Counted from the stretch's first letter, positions 45,796-55,330 are shown. The stretch: 64,000 bases of DNA from Peptococcaceae bacterium 1198_IL3148 (GCA_036763105.1 JBAIYS010000007.1:62001-126000), one strand, 5' to 3'. Translations and numbers: made by a program. Notes: generated by a model from the sequence alone, not told the origin.

Positions 45796-46761
45796 TTGCG
45801 TAAGGTCAAAGGGTTAAAAATAAAAAGGCTGACATTTAGTGCGGTGATGATATTTTCGCTACTGATGTTAATAGCTTATGAGACAGCAGGATTAGTACGA
45901 CCATTAATATTTCATTGGTTAATAAATGTAGAAACAATGGAAACTGAAACAGCCACCGAAACGGTGCCGGTTGATGGGCTGCTGATTAAAGAAGAGTATC
46001 TATTCCGAGCACCCATTAAAGGTAACATAGTATTTAGCGTTAAAGATGGCCAACGGGTGGCCAAGGCCACTAAGATAGCAGAGATAAAAGCATTGAGCTT
46101 GGATGCTCCGTCGGGAGCAGCTATTCAATCAATAATGGCTCCCAAAGCTGGTAGCTTATGTACCCACATAGATGGATTGGAGGAGGTTTTGTCCCCGGCA
46201 ACCGTTGATGTATTGGATTTATCACAAATTGGTACCATAAGGAAAGAAATATCAGCAATTGACGGTGCAAAAAATCAGGTGGAAAGTGGACAGGTTGTGG
46301 CCAAATTGGTTGACAATTTGCAACCAATATTGATTTGTATGGAAATGAATGCCGATGCGGTGAAGGCAGAATACTTAACTGAGGGTAACAATATCAGGGT
46401 TAAACATAAGGATGACCTATTCACTGCGAAGGTTATTAAAAGAGAAACATTACAGCAAAAGCAATCGGTGTTACTGTCGGCTAACAGTTATCCAGAGGAA
46501 ATTATCCATCTGCGCAGTACTGAATTTGAACTAATTAAAGATCAATTAAGTGGTATCCTGGTGCCAGAGAGTGCGTTGGTTTATCGTGATGATCAGCCTG
46601 GTATATACATCATTTATGAAAAAAGTGTAGCCTGGGTAGCAATAGAAATTGCAGGGGAGTTGCAAAATAAAATTTTGGTAAACGGTGACCGATTAAAAAC
46701 AGGTACTCGTTACATCACTACCCCAGAGGTTATGTTGGAAGGAGACCACGTATCTAACTAA
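45796..46761 (+). CDS. HlyD-like membrane-anchored protein
   Basis: 321 aa with one N-terminal membrane segment (about 13-34) and an extracellular part with a biotinyl-lipoyl-like hairpin (KEEYLFRAPIKGNIVFSVKDGQRVAKATKIAEI) and a later barrel region. Databases usually call such proteins HlyD-family adaptors; no ABC or RND partner is present. Its constant place before ylmE-sepF in this lineage hints at an envelope or division role, which is inference. TTG start. Confidence 0.65.
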   Translation: MRKVKGLKIKRLTFSAVMIFSLLMLIAYETAGLVRPLIFHWLINVETMETETATETVPVDGLLIKEEYLFRAPIKGNIVFSVKDGQRVAKATKIAEIKALSLDAPSGAAIQSIMAPKAGSLCTHIDGLEEVLSPATVDVLDLSQIGTIRKEISAIDGAKNQVESGQVVAKLVDNLQPILICMEMNADAVKAEYLTEGNNIRVKHKDDLFTAKVIKRETLQQKQSVLLSANSYPEEIIHLRSTEFELIKDQLSGILVPESALVYRDDQPGIYIIYEKSVAWVAIEIAGELQNKILVNGDRLKTGTRYITTPEVMLEGDHVSN

Positions 46762-46774
46762 AGGAGCGAGCACA

Positions 46775-47461
46775 TTGATTGATGTGGTATCTAATTACAA
46801 AATAGTACAGCAAAAAATTAGAGAGGCCGCCCTAAGAAGTGGCAGAGATCCGGAGAGGATTAAGCTGATAGCAGTGACTAAAACTGTGCCGGTTGAGGAA
46901 ATAACCAAGGTGATTAAAGCCGGAGCAAGTAACCTGGGGGAAAACCGGGTGCAAGAATTAGTTAATAAGCAAGTATTATTGTCAGATGTCCATTGGCATT
47001 TAATTGGTCATTTGCAGACCAACAAAGTTAACAAAATTATTGGTAAAACGGTATTAATTCATTCCCTTGATCGCTGGTCGTTGGCAGAGACATTGCAGCA
47101 AGCGGCAGAAAAAAGGGATATCACTGTTAATGTTTTGGTGCAGGTGAATGTTTCCGGTGAGCAATCAAAATATGGCTTGGCACCACAGCAAGTGGAGGAT
47201 TTCATTGGCGATGTTTCTGAGTTGTCCCGTTTAAACATCATGGGTTTAATGACCATGGCGCCCTTTGTCAGCAATCCTGAAGAAACGCGACCGGTATTTA
47301 GAGAATTATATAATATGCAACAAAAACTTCAGATTAAGTGGCCAAATTTAAAGCATTTGTCCATGGGTATGACCAATGACTATCAAATAGCAGTGGAAGA
47401 AGGAGCTGATATAGTAAGGGTTGGTTCGGCTATTTTTAAGCATCAATTATTGGAGGGGTAA
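46775..47461 (+). CDS. ylmE: YggS/YlmE family PLP homeostasis protein
   Basis: Pyridoxal-phosphate-binding barrel protein of 228 aa without known catalytic activity; it affects vitamin B6 balance. PLP lysine in KLIAVTKTVP, GENRVQEL, HLIGHLQTNK, and the phosphate-binding LSMGMTNDYQIAVEEGADIVRVGSAIF. TTG start after AAAGGAG. Followed 2 bp later by sepF. Confidence 0.94.
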   Translation: MIDVVSNYKIVQQKIREAALRSGRDPERIKLIAVTKTVPVEEITKVIKAGASNLGENRVQELVNKQVLLSDVHWHLIGHLQTNKVNKIIGKTVLIHSLDRWSLAETLQQAAEKRDITVNVLVQVNVSGEQSKYGLAPQQVEDFIGDVSELSRLNIMGLMTMAPFVSNPEETRPVFRELYNMQQKLQIKWPNLKHLSMGMTNDYQIAVEEGADIVRVGSAIFKHQLLEG

Positions 47462-47463
47462 AA

Positions 47464-47904
47464 GTGGGAAAAAAATTAATGGATAAAATGATGGGTTTTA
47501 TGGGATTGGATGAAGAAGGATATGAAGACGAAAAATTAGAGCAGGATACAGCTTTAGAGGAGCCAAAAGAATTAGGAAGGCGCAAAGGTGGAACAGTGGT
47601 CAGCTTGCATACCCAAAGGCAAGTTCAGGTTGTACTGGCAGAACCATCTTCCTATGATGAGGTACAAAATATTGCCGATAACTTAAAAAATCGTCGTTCG
47701 GTGATTGTTAACCTAGAAAAAACTGATCCAGAACTTTCAAGACGGGTGATTGACTTTATGAGTGGTACCACTTACGCTCTAAATGGCAACATGCAAAAGG
47801 TTGGCCAAGGTATATTCTTGTTTGCACCAAATAATGTAGATATAACTAATGAATTAAAGGAGCAAGCAAAGGAAAAGAGTATCTTTTCAATTTTTAATTC
47901 ATAG
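47464..47904 (+). CDS. sepF: Cell division protein SepF
   Basis: Bundles FtsZ filaments and anchors them to the membrane through an N-terminal amphipathic helix (LMDKMMGFMG). The C-terminal SepF domain has EPSSYDEVQNIADNLKNRRSVIVNLE and FMSGTTYALNGNMQKVG. 146 aa, GTG start behind GGAGGGG. Translation is probably coupled to ylmE. Confidence 0.95.
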   Translation: MGKKLMDKMMGFMGLDEEGYEDEKLEQDTALEEPKELGRRKGGTVVSLHTQRQVQVVLAEPSSYDEVQNIADNLKNRRSVIVNLEKTDPELSRRVIDFMSGTTYALNGNMQKVGQGIFLFAPNNVDITNELKEQAKEKSIFSIFNS

Positions 47905-47941
47905 GTTATTACAATAACTAACTTTTTATAGAGGTGAATAA

Positions 47942-48208
47942 ATGGGTATTGTTTATAATGCGGTGGAGGTAGCCTTTGAAGTTTACAAATTTATTTTAAT
48001 TGCTAGAATCATCCTTTCTTTTGTTAGGCACAATCCCTACAGCCCAGTCATTAAGTTTATATATGAGTTATCAGAGCCATACTTAGGGTTTTTCCGCCGT
48101 TTTATTCCACCAGTGGGCATGATCGACTTTTCACCCATTGCAGCATTCTTTGTCTTAAGTATCATTGAATACTGGGTGGTATTGCCGATAGTGAGGTTAA
48201 TATTCTAA
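47942..48208 (+). CDS. YggT family membrane protein (YlmG)
   Basis: 88 aa with two membrane segments separated by the conserved NPYSPVIKFIYELSEPYLGFFRRFIPP block. YlmG sits beside sepF in Bacillota and chloroplast relatives affect nucleoid or division; exact role open. The ylmH ATG follows the stop without a gap. Confidence 0.92.
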   Translation: MGIVYNAVEVAFEVYKFILIARIILSFVRHNPYSPVIKFIYELSEPYLGFFRRFIPPVGMIDFSPIAAFFVLSIIEYWVVLPIVRLIF

Positions 48209-49003
48209 ATGACCATCATTGACCGACAGCAAATATTAAGTCGTTATTGCAGTATTGAGGAAAAGACCATTATTGCCAGAGCCATTGACTTGGCCGAAAG
48301 CGTATTAAAAAATCATCAAGTGGCGGTTAGCGATTTTTATGACCCGTATCATACGGGTCTAGTGTTTTCTCTAGTTAAAGGAATTCATGATTTATCGGTA
48401 GTGGCAGACGGTGGTTACCCCAATGCTGAGCGATCAAGGGTGGTGATTTATCCCGATTATTTATTGCCGGAACAGGTTGATGCCAACCTCGCTTTTTTAT
48501 CCATTGAGGGTAACTTTAAAATGGTTGCCGTTAATCATCGAGATTACTTAGGCTCATTGATGGGCCTTGGTCTAAAAAGAGATAAGCTGGGAGACATCAT
48601 TGTTCATGAATCCGGTGCCGATTTAATTGTGGATGCAGATGTGGCACCCTATGTGCGGGCTAATCTGACTAAAATAGGCCGTGTGAAGGTAGAAATTGTT
48701 GAAATTTCCAGGGAACAATTGCGGTTGCCGGAAGCCAATATTAAAATAATTAATGCTACCGTGGCGGCTCTACGGTTGGATGCTGTGGCCGCAGCGGGCT
48801 ATGGCGCTTCCCGCAGTAAAATAGTTAAGGAAATTACTGCTGAAAGGCTAAACTTAAATTGGTGTCCCTGTAGCAATCCGGCTACGTTGGTTAAAGCAGG
48901 GGATATGTTGTCGCTGCGTGGCCGTGGACGAGTTAAGGTGGCTGAGGTTGGGGGCAACACCAAAAAAGGACGGGTGGCGGTGGTGCTGCACAAATATCTT
49001 TAA
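48209..49003 (+). CDS. ylmH: YlmH family S4-domain RNA-binding protein
   Basis: 264 aa. N-terminal region includes DFYDPYHTGLV and VVADGGYPNAERSRVVIYP; the C-terminal S4 domain (LRLDAVAAAGYGASRSKIVKEI and a GDMLSLRGRGRVKV beta end) binds RNA. Homologues have been linked to ribosome-associated quality control. Starts directly at the stop of the YggT gene. Confidence 0.93.
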   Translation: MTIIDRQQILSRYCSIEEKTIIARAIDLAESVLKNHQVAVSDFYDPYHTGLVFSLVKGIHDLSVVADGGYPNAERSRVVIYPDYLLPEQVDANLAFLSIEGNFKMVAVNHRDYLGSLMGLGLKRDKLGDIIVHESGADLIVDADVAPYVRANLTKIGRVKVEIVEISREQLRLPEANIKIINATVAALRLDAVAAAGYGASRSKIVKEITAERLNLNWCPCSNPATLVKAGDMLSLRGRGRVKVAEVGGNTKKGRVAVVLHKYL

Positions 49004-49074
49004 CTTTATAAAATCAATTTATAAAAGTAATATAGGTCAAAAAGATAAGCTAACGGTTATGCGGAGGTGTGCAA

Positions 49075-49581
49075 ATGCTTAGCCCTTTGGATATTAGGCA
49101 AAAGGAATTTCGCAAGGGGTTCCGGGGTTATGACGAACGGCAGGTGGACAACTTTATGGAGGAAGTTGCCACAACGATAGAAGATTTGTTAAAAGAAAAT
49201 GATCAATTGAGAAGAAAAATAGTTGAATCCGAGGAACGGCAACAGAAATATCAAGAACTGGAAGTGGCCCTAAAGGACACCATGGTGCTGGCCCAAAAGA
49301 ACGCCCAAGACCTAAAGGAAAATGCTGATAAAGAAATTAAATTATTAATGCAGGACGCCCATCAGCGGGCCGAATTGCTGCTACAGCAGGCGGAAGAACA
49401 GGCCAAAAAAAAGGTAGAGCAGGCGGAAGAACAGGTCAAGGAAATTATGGAGGCTTACCGTCAATTACAAAAACAAGCCAATGTATTTAAAACGCAATTC
49501 CGCACTTTTTTGGAAACCCAATTAGAATTATTAACTGCTGAACCCCAAGTAAATGAACCAGAAGAGGAGCAAGCAGTATAA
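49075..49581 (+). CDS. divIVA: DivIVA domain protein
   Basis: Pole- and septum-targeting coiled-coil protein. The membrane-binding N-terminus LSPLDIRQKEFRKGFRGYDERQVDNFMEEV is followed by coiled coil over most of the 169 aa, including a repeated EQAEEQ block near 105-125. ATG 49075 is 7 bp after GGAGG; the GTG two codons earlier is within that site. Completes the sepF-yggT-ylmH-divIVA order. Confidence 0.95.
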   Translation: MLSPLDIRQKEFRKGFRGYDERQVDNFMEEVATTIEDLLKENDQLRRKIVESEERQQKYQELEVALKDTMVLAQKNAQDLKENADKEIKLLMQDAHQRAELLLQQAEEQAKKKVEQAEEQVKEIMEAYRQLQKQANVFKTQFRTFLETQLELLTAEPQVNEPEEEQAV

Positions 49582-49872
49582 TTGGCACTGCATATCAAAG
49601 AAGAAAACGGTGCGGTGATCTTTAAAGTGCGGGTTCAACCTCGGGCTGCCAAAAACCAGATTTCTGGCTTGCTTGATGATGCTGTAAAAATAAGGCTAAC
49701 TGCACCGCCGGTGGACGGTGAGGCCAATCGAGCACTGCAGGAATTTGTGGCTAAGTTATTTAAAGTTCCCAAGAGTAAGGTGGAAGTGGTATCTGGACAT
49801 ACCGGACGGAACAAAATCATTCGGGTGGAAAACGTGAATTTGACCGAGGCCCGCAAAATTTTACCTAAATAA
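49582..49872 (+). CDS. DUF167 family protein (YggU)
   Basis: 96 aa with VRVQPRAAKNQISG, APPVDGEANRALQEFVAKLF and VEVVSGHTGRNKIIRV, the complete DUF167 pattern. Function unknown. TTG start directly after the divIVA stop, with GAGGAGC inside divIVA as ribosome binding site. Confidence 0.92.
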   Translation: MALHIKEENGAVIFKVRVQPRAAKNQISGLLDDAVKIRLTAPPVDGEANRALQEFVAKLFKVPKSKVEVVSGHTGRNKIIRVENVNLTEARKILPK

Positions 49873-49889
49873 ACACCGATTACAAAAAG

Positions 49890-49918
49890 TTGACCGATGC
49901 TACAACTTTATGTATAAT
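49890..49918 (+). promoter_or_regulatory. sigma-A promoter of the T-box/ileS unit
   Basis: TTGACC (49890-49895), 17 bp, perfect TATAAT (49913-49918), about 30 bp before the leader RNA begins to show structure. Confidence 0.8.
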
Positions 49919-49924
49919 AAATAA

Positions 49925-50190
49925 ACGTAAAATTATATTTATAATGCCTATGAACGGAACAGTAAATTGAAATGTGTTGTCACAGAGAACCCGGGTATGG
50001 TGGGAGCCGGGTACAGCCTTCAGTTGAAAATCATCCCGGAGGTGCACAAACAAAAATTCTTTTTAGAATGAGTAGGTTGTGTCGGTGACACCGACGTTAA
50101 CGGTGCTTGAGTGATCGGGTATAGCATTTACCTGTTCACAAGGGTGGTACCGCGGAAATAATCCGTCCCTTGGGGGGGGGCGGGTTTTTT
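49925..50190 (+). ncRNA. T-box riboswitch for isoleucine
   Basis: Leader of about 265 nt that fills the gap before ileS. The T-box bulge AGGGTGGTACCGCGG (50141-50155) is canonical. A Stem I specifier region reads GAAAATCATCCC with the Ile codon ATC at 50030-50032. The terminator is CCGTCCC..GGGGCGGG plus T7 (50164-50190), with an uninterrupted G9 run in its 3' arm. Uncharged tRNA-Ile binding would favour the antiterminator and turn ileS on. Confidence 0.95.
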
Positions 50191-50251
50191 TATGCTTATT
50201 TATCAAAGTATATATAATTACAAAATTCTTATAAGAGGTGACTATTTACAA

Positions 50252-53032
50252 ATGGATTACGGTAAAACACTAAACCTGCCCAAAACAGAGTTCCCCATGC
50301 GGGGCAATTTACCCCAGCGGGAACCGGAAACATTAAACTGGTGGGAAGAAGTTGACATCTATAGGCAAGTACAGGAGAAGAACAAAGGCAAGGAAAAATT
50401 TATTTTACACGATGGACCGCCCTATGCCAACGGTCACATCCATTTAGGCCATGTTTTAAACAAGGTATTAAAGGATATTATTGTCAAGTATCATTCCATG
50501 GCCGGCTATGATGCTCCATATGTACCTGGTTGGGATACCCACGGGTTGCCAATTGAACAGCAGGCCATTAAAAATTTAAAAATTAACCGTCACCAAGTGG
50601 ATCCGGTTGATTTTAGAAAACAGTGCCAAGATTATGCGATGAAGTTTGTGGACATCCAAAGGGAAGAATTTAAGCGTTTAGGGGTGCGCGGGGATTGGGA
50701 ACGTCCTTATTTAACGCTGATACCTAAATACGAAGCTAAACAAATTCGTGTATTTGGTGAAATGGCCAAAAAGGGTTACATTTATAAAGGTCTGAAACCG
50801 GTGTACTGGTGTGCCAGTTGCGAAACCGCTTTGGCAGAGGCAGAGGTTGAATACCATGACAAGTCATCACCATCTATTTATGTCAAGTTCCCGGTGGTGG
50901 ATGGTAAAGGCTTGCTGCCCGAAGATAACAACACCTATGTGGTTATTTGGACCACCACCCCTTGGACATTACCTGCCAACGTAGCTATATCTATTCATCC
51001 GGAATTGGATTATGTACTGGTGCAGGTTGGTGCAGAAAAACACCTAATTGCCAAAGCACTGATGGAAAGCTATGCTAAAGTTGTTGGCCAAGAGCAGCTG
51101 ACAGTGGTTAAAGAAATTAAAGGTGAGCAGTTAGAATATGTTCATTGTCGCCATCCCTTTGTAGAGCGGGATTCGGTGTTGATTCTCGGTGATCATGTCA
51201 CCACCGACAGTGGTACCGGATGTGTACACACCGCCCCTGGTCATGGTGAAGAAGACTTCTTTGTGGGTAAAAAGTACAACTTGCAAGTAATATCTCCGGT
51301 GGACAACCGCGGTCGATTTACCCAAGAGGGTGGCAAGTTTGCGGGACAAAAAATTTGGGATGCTAACAAAGAAGTGCTGGAGGAACTGGAAGCCCGGGAT
51401 AGATTGGTACATCAACACAACATCGACCACTCCTACCCCCACTGCTGGCGTTGTAAACAACCAATTTTTTACCGGGCCACCGAGCAGTGGTTTGCGTCAG
51501 TGGATGGTTTTAGACAACAGGCGCTGGACGCAATCCGCAACAAGGTGCGGTTTATTCCAACTTGGGGTGAAGATCGCATCTATAACATGATCGAGGGGCG
51601 CGGTGATTGGTGTATTTCCCGTCAGCGCACTTGGGGTGTACCAATTCCCATCTTCTATTGTAAAGATTGTGGTAAGGAGCTAATCACTGAAGAAACCATT
51701 GCCCATTTGGAAAAAATCATTGCCGAACACGGTTCTGACGCTTGGTTCGCCAGAGAAGCCAAGGACCTAATGCCTGAGAACACCAAGTGTGACTGTGGCT
51801 GCACTGAATTTACCAAAGAAACAGATATTATGGACGTGTGGTTCGACTCCGGTTCCAGCCACAAAGGTGTACTGGATCAACCGGATTTGTGGCCAGAACT
51901 GCGCTGGCCCGCTGATTTATATTTGGAAGGTAGTGACCAACATCGCGGTTGGTTTAACTCCTCACTATCCACAGCCATTGCAGTGGATGGAGAACCTCCC
52001 TATAAAGCGGTGTTGACCCATGGCTTTTTGGTAGATGAAAAGGGACGCAAAATGTCTAAATCACTGGGCAATGTGGTGGACCCCTTAAAGGTTATCAAGC
52101 AAATGGGTGCTGATATTTTAAGATTGTGGGTAGCCTCTGCGGAATATCGCAGTGATTTAGCTGTGTCCGATAATATCCTTAAGCAAACCACCGAGGCTTA
52201 CCGCAAGATTAGAAATACCATCCGTTTTCTGTTGGGCAACTTAAATGGGTTTGATCCAGCGCAAAATAGTATAACATATAATGAAATGTTAGAACTAGAC
52301 CGTTGGGCATTGCTGAGATTGCACCGATTAAACGAAAAAGTACTGAAGGCATACCATGATTATGAATTCCACGTGGTTTACCATGCTGTGCACAATTTCT
52401 GTGTTACTGACATGAGTGCCCGTTATTTAGATATCATCAAAGACCGTTTGTACACCGCTCCGGCTGAATCTAAGGAACGTCGGTCAGCCCAAACGGTGCT
52501 ATATCAAGTGCTTGATTCACTGGTAAGGCTGTTGACACCGATATTGGCCTTCACCAGTGAAGAAGTATATCGACATATGCCAAAACCGACAGATAGCCCC
52601 GTTAGCGTACAGTTATTGGATATGCCCGAGGTTAATGAGGCATATTTGGATATCGAACTGGAACAAAAATGGGATCGCATCATGCAAGTTAGATCTGAGG
52701 TGTTAAAACACCTAGAGAATGCTCGCAAAGAAAAATTCATTGGTAACTCCCTAGAAGCTGCAGTTCATATATACGCTGAGGGTGAATTGTATGACTTTTT
52801 AAAGCCAATGGAAAATGAATTTGCTACTTTGTTTATCACTTCCCAGGCTTACTTGCATAACGGTAATGCTGAAGGCTTAGCAATCAGTGATAATGTCAGT
52901 GGTCTGGCTGTAAAAGTCGAAAAGGCTACCGGTGAAAAGTGCGAACGCTGTTGGATGTATCATAAAGAAGTGGGTCAACACCAAGAACACCCAACCCTAT
53001 GCCCCCGCTGTGCCGGTGTATTGACCAAGTAA
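50252..53032 (+). CDS. ileS: Isoleucine-tRNA ligase IleS
   Basis: Class I synthetase charging tRNA-Ile. HIGH motif in ANGHIHLGH, KMSKS in EKGRKMSKSLGN, the CP1 editing domain with TTPWTLPAN and DTGTGCVHTAPGHGEED-like block, and a C-terminal zinc site CERC..CPRC. 926 aa from ATG 50252 (AAGAGGTG upstream); the ATG at 50192 is inside the T-box terminator and was rejected. Zinc site and size indicate the usual bacterial type rather than the eukaryote-like mupirocin-resistant type. Confidence 0.96.
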   Translation: MDYGKTLNLPKTEFPMRGNLPQREPETLNWWEEVDIYRQVQEKNKGKEKFILHDGPPYANGHIHLGHVLNKVLKDIIVKYHSMAGYDAPYVPGWDTHGLPIEQQAIKNLKINRHQVDPVDFRKQCQDYAMKFVDIQREEFKRLGVRGDWERPYLTLIPKYEAKQIRVFGEMAKKGYIYKGLKPVYWCASCETALAEAEVEYHDKSSPSIYVKFPVVDGKGLLPEDNNTYVVIWTTTPWTLPANVAISIHPELDYVLVQVGAEKHLIAKALMESYAKVVGQEQLTVVKEIKGEQLEYVHCRHPFVERDSVLILGDHVTTDSGTGCVHTAPGHGEEDFFVGKKYNLQVISPVDNRGRFTQEGGKFAGQKIWDANKEVLEELEARDRLVHQHNIDHSYPHCWRCKQPIFYRATEQWFASVDGFRQQALDAIRNKVRFIPTWGEDRIYNMIEGRGDWCISRQRTWGVPIPIFYCKDCGKELITEETIAHLEKIIAEHGSDAWFAREAKDLMPENTKCDCGCTEFTKETDIMDVWFDSGSSHKGVLDQPDLWPELRWPADLYLEGSDQHRGWFNSSLSTAIAVDGEPPYKAVLTHGFLVDEKGRKMSKSLGNVVDPLKVIKQMGADILRLWVASAEYRSDLAVSDNILKQTTEAYRKIRNTIRFLLGNLNGFDPAQNSITYNEMLELDRWALLRLHRLNEKVLKAYHDYEFHVVYHAVHNFCVTDMSARYLDIIKDRLYTAPAESKERRSAQTVLYQVLDSLVRLLTPILAFTSEEVYRHMPKPTDSPVSVQLLDMPEVNEAYLDIELEQKWDRIMQVRSEVLKHLENARKEKFIGNSLEAAVHIYAEGELYDFLKPMENEFATLFITSQAYLHNGNAEGLAISDNVSGLAVKVEKATGEKCERCWMYHKEVGQHQEHPTLCPRCAGVLTK

Positions 53033-53045
53033 AAAAATAAGAGAA

Positions 53046-53079
53046 GGGGCTGTTGCAAAACTTTGCCACAGCCCCTTTA
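53046..53079. terminator. Terminator-like hairpin after ileS, joined to repeat A4
   Basis: GGGGCTGT..GCAAA / TTTGC..ACAGCCCC (53046-53075), then TTTAT. Nearly the same hairpin recurs at 62967-62991, attached to another repeat copy. It separates ileS from the converging ATPase gene. Confidence 0.75.
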
Positions 53080-53081
53080 TT

Positions 53082-53202
53082 AACGAAACCCAGGTGTCTT
53101 TTGCCTTCGCTTTTAGATAAAAGGTTAATTGAAAAACCCAGCACCTGCTGCAGGTAGCGAACGGCATATAGTGACGCAGCGAACCGAAGTTAGCGAAGGA
53201 GG
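53082..53202. repeat. Structured repeat copy A4 (3'-truncated)
   Basis: Matches copies A1-A3 from AACGAAACCCAGGTGTC through CACCTGCTGCAGGTAGCG to GAACCGAAGTTAGCGAAGGAGG, but the final GGTGGCGCA hairpin is missing. CAGGTG (53092) and CACCTG (53141) can pair. It ends at the ATPase stop codon. Confidence 0.7.
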
Positions 53203-53203
53203 T

Positions 53204-55102
53204 TTAATTGGTTTCTCTATATTTAAGCAGTCGCATGGCGTTTAGGATCACCAACAGCACACTGGCTTCGTGAACCAGCATACCCGATGCCAACACCACA
53301 ACATTGCCCATTACTCCCATCAATAACACCAGCACCACCAGCACCGCAAAGCTTACATTTTGTTTGATATTGCTAAGGGTGTGGCGACTGAGACCAATGG
53401 CATAGGAGAGTTTTTCCAACCGATCTGCCATTAACACTAGATCTGCTGTCTCCATAGCGACGTCGGTTCCGGCAGCTCCCATGGCAATGCCCACATCGGC
53501 GGTGGCCATGGCCGGAGCATCGTTAATGCCGTCACCCACCATAGCAACAATTTTTCCTCGTTGCTTTAGGGTTTTGATTACATCCACCTTCTGTTCTGGT
53601 AACATTTCCGCGTGGAACTCATCAATTTCCAATTGCTGAGCGATGGCTTTGGCAGTTCGTTTGTTGTCTCCGGTCAGCATGACTACCTTTTGAACGCCGC
53701 TACGTTTAAGGCGGGATACCAACGTGAGGGCATCTTGCCGGGGTACATCGGCGACGAAAATTACTCCCAGTATCACTTGACCTTCAACTACCATCATGCC
53801 GGTACGACCTAGATTTTCCTCCGCTGCCATGCGCTGTTCCACTGCATCATCAATAATAACACCTTGATCTAGCATCAGCTTGCGATTGCCCACCAACACA
53901 GTTTTGCCTGCCACGGTGGCCGCCACACCATGACCGGGAACCACTTGAAAATCGGTAACTTCTGGCAACGGGCCTTTGAGAGAGGCATATTCCACCACCG
54001 GCTTGGCTAACGGATGTTCGGACATTTTTTCCACCGCCGCGGCTTTCAATAACATATCTGTCTCACTACCGCTTCTTACCCATACGCTGGTTACCTTAGG
54101 TTGCCCCACTGTGAGAGTACCGGTTTTGTCCAGCACCACCACATCTATTTTTCCTGCCTTTTCCAAATGCTCTCCGCCTTTAATTAACACCCCTTGGCGG
54201 GCGGCGTTGCCAATACCAGCCACTATGGAAACCGGTGTGGCAATCACCAGTGCACCTGGGCAAGCGATGACAAGCAATGTTAAAGCTGTAATGGGATTTT
54301 TAGTTATGAGATAGACCAACACGGCCACCAAAATGATGCCCGGGGTATAGTAGCGGGCAAAGTTTTCTAATATTTGTTGGCTACGGGCTTTTTCTCCCTG
54401 GGCTTCCTCAACCAATTCGATGATTCGGGCAAAGGTGGTATCTTCACCGGACTTCTCGGTTTCAATTTCTAAATAGCCAGCTTCGTTAATGGTGCCGCTA
54501 AAAACAGAATCGCCCACCGTTTTTTCCATTGGCAGTGATTCACCGGTGATGGCCGCTTGGTTAACTGACGCTCGGCCGGTTATAATTTTACCATCCACCG
54601 GAATCTTTTCACCGGAACGTACAACTACTAAATCTCCCTGTTGTACATCTTCGGCCGGCATTTCAATTTCTTCTCCGTTCTTTAACACCCGGGCCACTTG
54701 AGGAGCCAACTCCATCAGTTTTCTTAGGGCATCGCGGGTCTTATCCATGGTGCGCGCTTCTAAATAGGAACCCAGTGAAAACAGAAAGGTCACCACTGCT
54801 GCCTCCCAGTATTCACCGATGACGATGGCCCCTAAGGCAGCAAGGGTTACTAAGGCATTAATACCCAGCACTCGGAACCGCAAGGCATGTAAGGCACTGA
54901 TGGCAATACGGTATCCTGCCACCACTGTAGCCAAAATCATCAGTGAGTTAGCCAGTAACGGGCTAAATTCTAAGCGACCAATTAGCCAGCCAATAACTAT
55001 TAACAGGCCGGAAATGGTGGTAATAATTAATTTTTGTTGGGAAATCCACAAATTTTTCAGCATTGTCAGGTGATTGCCCGGGCGCCTTACATCGGGTTCC
55101 AT
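53204..55102 (-). CDS. Heavy-metal P1B-type ATPase (CadA/ZntA-like)
   Basis: Metal-exporting P-type ATPase of 632 aa. Actuator GES motif (AAITGESLPMEK), membrane metal motif ACPGALVIATPV, phosphorylation motif DKTGTLT, SEHPLA, and hinge GDGINDAPAM. The metal motif is CPG where CadA/ZntA have CPC, so substrate choice may differ. It lacks an N-terminal HMA domain; that domain is encoded by the separate gene 12 bp upstream. ATG 55102 follows GGAGG by 7 bp. Likely exports Zn, Cd, Co or a similar ion. Confidence 0.92.
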   Translation of the reverse strand: MEPDVRRPGNHLTMLKNLWISQQKLIITTISGLLIVIGWLIGRLEFSPLLANSLMILATVVAGYRIAISALHALRFRVLGINALVTLAALGAIVIGEYWEAAVVTFLFSLGSYLEARTMDKTRDALRKLMELAPQVARVLKNGEEIEMPAEDVQQGDLVVVRSGEKIPVDGKIITGRASVNQAAITGESLPMEKTVGDSVFSGTINEAGYLEIETEKSGEDTTFARIIELVEEAQGEKARSQQILENFARYYTPGIILVAVLVYLITKNPITALTLLVIACPGALVIATPVSIVAGIGNAARQGVLIKGGEHLEKAGKIDVVVLDKTGTLTVGQPKVTSVWVRSGSETDMLLKAAAVEKMSEHPLAKPVVEYASLKGPLPEVTDFQVVPGHGVAATVAGKTVLVGNRKLMLDQGVIIDDAVEQRMAAEENLGRTGMMVVEGQVILGVIFVADVPRQDALTLVSRLKRSGVQKVVMLTGDNKRTAKAIAQQLEIDEFHAEMLPEQKVDVIKTLKQRGKIVAMVGDGINDAPAMATADVGIAMGAAGTDVAMETADLVLMADRLEKLSYAIGLSRHTLSNIKQNVSFAVLVVLVLLMGVMGNVVVLASGMLVHEASVLLVILNAMRLLKYRETN

Positions 55103-55114
55103 TGCCACACCTCC

Positions 55115-55330
55115 TTAGCGTTTTTCTATCACTCGATAGCCGGTTTTGGCAATTATTTTTTCAATCTCTTCCAGCGTAATTTGATCAGCATGGTATTGAA
55201 TTTTCACTTTACCAGTGGCATAGTTTACATTGGCTTTTTGGATTCCCTTTTGCCTTTCTAAAATAAGCCCCATCTTTTGAGCACAGTCCGGGCAACCCAG
55301 GCCTTCTAAACGATAAGTTATTTCCTTCAT
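55115..55330 (-). CDS. Stand-alone heavy-metal-associated (HMA) domain protein
   Basis: 71 aa with the ferredoxin-like HMA fold; metal site GLGCPDCAQK (CPDC, residues about 13-16), then GIQKANVNYATGKVKIQY. It appears to be the split-off N-terminal sensor or chaperone domain of the ATPase encoded next. ATG 6 bp after GGAGG. Confidence 0.9.
   Translation of the reverse strand: MKEITYRLEGLGCPDCAQKMGLILERQKGIQKANVNYATGKVKIQYHADQITLEEIEKIIAKTGYRVIEKR

Noticed and set aside
49075-49581. Repeated EQAEEQ codons in divIVA as a genuine DNA repeat
   Set aside because: The repeat follows coiled-coil heptad use and is expected in DivIVA proteins.
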